Part shown: positions 63,506-64,000 of the stretch, one piece after another
How the letters are laid out: every line of letters starts with the position of its first letter
Numbering within the stretch: the first letter of the stretch is position 1
From: Pseudovibrio axinellae
Lineage (GTDB): Bacteria; Pseudomonadota; Alphaproteobacteria; Rhizobiales; Stappiaceae
Reading direction: 5' to 3'
Assembly: GCF_900110875.1 (NCBI RefSeq)
Contig: NZ_FOFM01000007.1
Span: 248,001 to 312,000, forward strand
DNA length: 64,000 bases
The notes under the pieces: generated by a model
Database searches by the model: none
What the model saw: only the letters and a program-made list of their open reading frames with translations
Told to the model about the DNA's origin: nothing
Made by a program: the position numbers and the translations under genes

Positions 63506-63961
63506 ATGACCAACCCTTCAGAGAATACTATCTATTTCTACTCAATGACCGACGAGTATCCGGAGTTTTCGAACTTTGCACCGTATGGTGTCGAATTCGA
63601 TGACCGTTGGTGGCCGACCGTAGAGCATTATTATCAAGCAATGAAGTTCCACGAGGATGATTATCGCGAGCGTATCAGAAACTGCGGTAAGCCGGAGGAC
63701 GCTAAGGCTTATGGCAATACAAGGCAAATCCCTATGCGGTCCGATTGGGAAAAGATCAAGTATCAAACCATGTTAGATGCCGTACGCTACAAGTTTAAAA
63801 CTCATGAGCATCCACGAAACATTCTCCTGTCGACCGGACAGGCGCACTTAGCTGAGAACTCACCGGTGGATGGCTATTGGGGAGTTGGACCTGATGGGAA
63901 CGGTCTCAACCGATTAGGGCAAATTCTTATGAAAATTCGAGAGGAATTGCAAGATTCATGA
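63506..63961 (+). CDS. NADAR family protein (YbiA-like N-glycosidase)
   Basis: A 151-residue protein with the NADAR pattern: FYSMTDEYPEFSNFAPYGVE at the N-terminus, WWPTVEHYYQAMKF near residue 35, and SPVDGYWGVGPDGNGLNRLG near the C-terminus. E. coli YbiA cleaves riboflavin-precursor N-glycosidic bonds, and other NADAR proteins remove ADP-ribose from guanine. It is isolated, with large gaps around it and more AT-rich codons, which suggests horizontal origin. Confidence 0.88.
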   Translation: MTNPSENTIYFYSMTDEYPEFSNFAPYGVEFDDRWWPTVEHYYQAMKFHEDDYRERIRNCGKPEDAKAYGNTRQIPMRSDWEKIKYQTMLDAVRYKFKTHEHPRNILLSTGQAHLAENSPVDGYWGVGPDGNGLNRLGQILMKIREELQDS

Positions 63962-64000
63962 GATCTGGGTTGGCGCAAACACGTGAGATGCTGGAGCTAT

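Overview
The window looks like chromosomal DNA of a marine alphaproteobacterium. A Stappiaceae/Pseudovibrio-type organism is my best guess. The reasons are moderate base composition, a complete C4-dicarboxylate TRAP system under DctB/DctD and sigma-54, mesaconyl-CoA hydratase of the ethylmalonyl-CoA pathway, BioMNY biotin uptake, a DUF1127 mini-protein and a citrate synthase-like protein with an N-terminal HTH. No rRNA, tRNA, CRISPR array, intact insertion sequence, integrase or transposase was seen.

Layout. 1-1.3 kb: partial TenA and a GNAT. 2-4.7 kb: a two-gene SIR2 + HerA anti-phage system with largely gene-poor flanks. 5.1-11.2 kb: asd and envelope or secreted proteins (ComB-like, L,D-transpeptidase, membrane protein, two small hypotheticals, penicillin V/bile-salt acylase-like enzyme). 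11.4-24.7 kb: DUF1127, LysR, leuB, SDR, glyoxalase, MATE, EamA/HxlR, two GadC-like antiporters, carbonic anhydrase, RidA, mesaconyl-CoA hydratase. 24.7-30 kb: U32 protein, LysR, HTH-citrate synthase, a hypothetical. 30-37.8 kb: dctBD, dctPQM and a second dctP. 37.8-40.4 kb: modABC. 40.5-46.7 kb: accessory single genes (ArsR/SRPBCC/GFA, FAD reductase, P-loop kinase, GFA, GNAT) and a GMC oxidoreductase. 46.8-50.9 kb: DUF533, Lrp/hppD, GNAT, Cys-rich hypothetical. 51-58.1 kb: P-loop kinase, frameshifted gene, permease, MFS, ROK regulator, WYL regulator, epoxide hydrolase. 58.1-62.6 kb: one operon bioM-bioN-bioY-ligase-thiolase. 63.5 kb: NADAR protein.

The most unusual structure is a pair of scars. 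About 85 bp (the last ~27 codons) of the GMC oxidoreductase gene occurs again at 43921-44005, and about 85 bp of the permease gene occurs again at 50941-51025. Each is only ~81-83% identical to the intact 3' end, each is broken, and each lies on the far side of a small cargo (a GNAT gene; a P-loop kinase plus a frameshifted gene). Two independent loci with the same geometry suggest islets that enter at, or displace, the 3' end of a resident gene. Other points of interest are the BioMNY operon carrying a ligase and a thiolase with an altered active site, the HTH-citrate synthase fusion with a palindrome ahead of it, and several well-placed palindromes beside HxlR, ArsR, WYL and DctD regulators.
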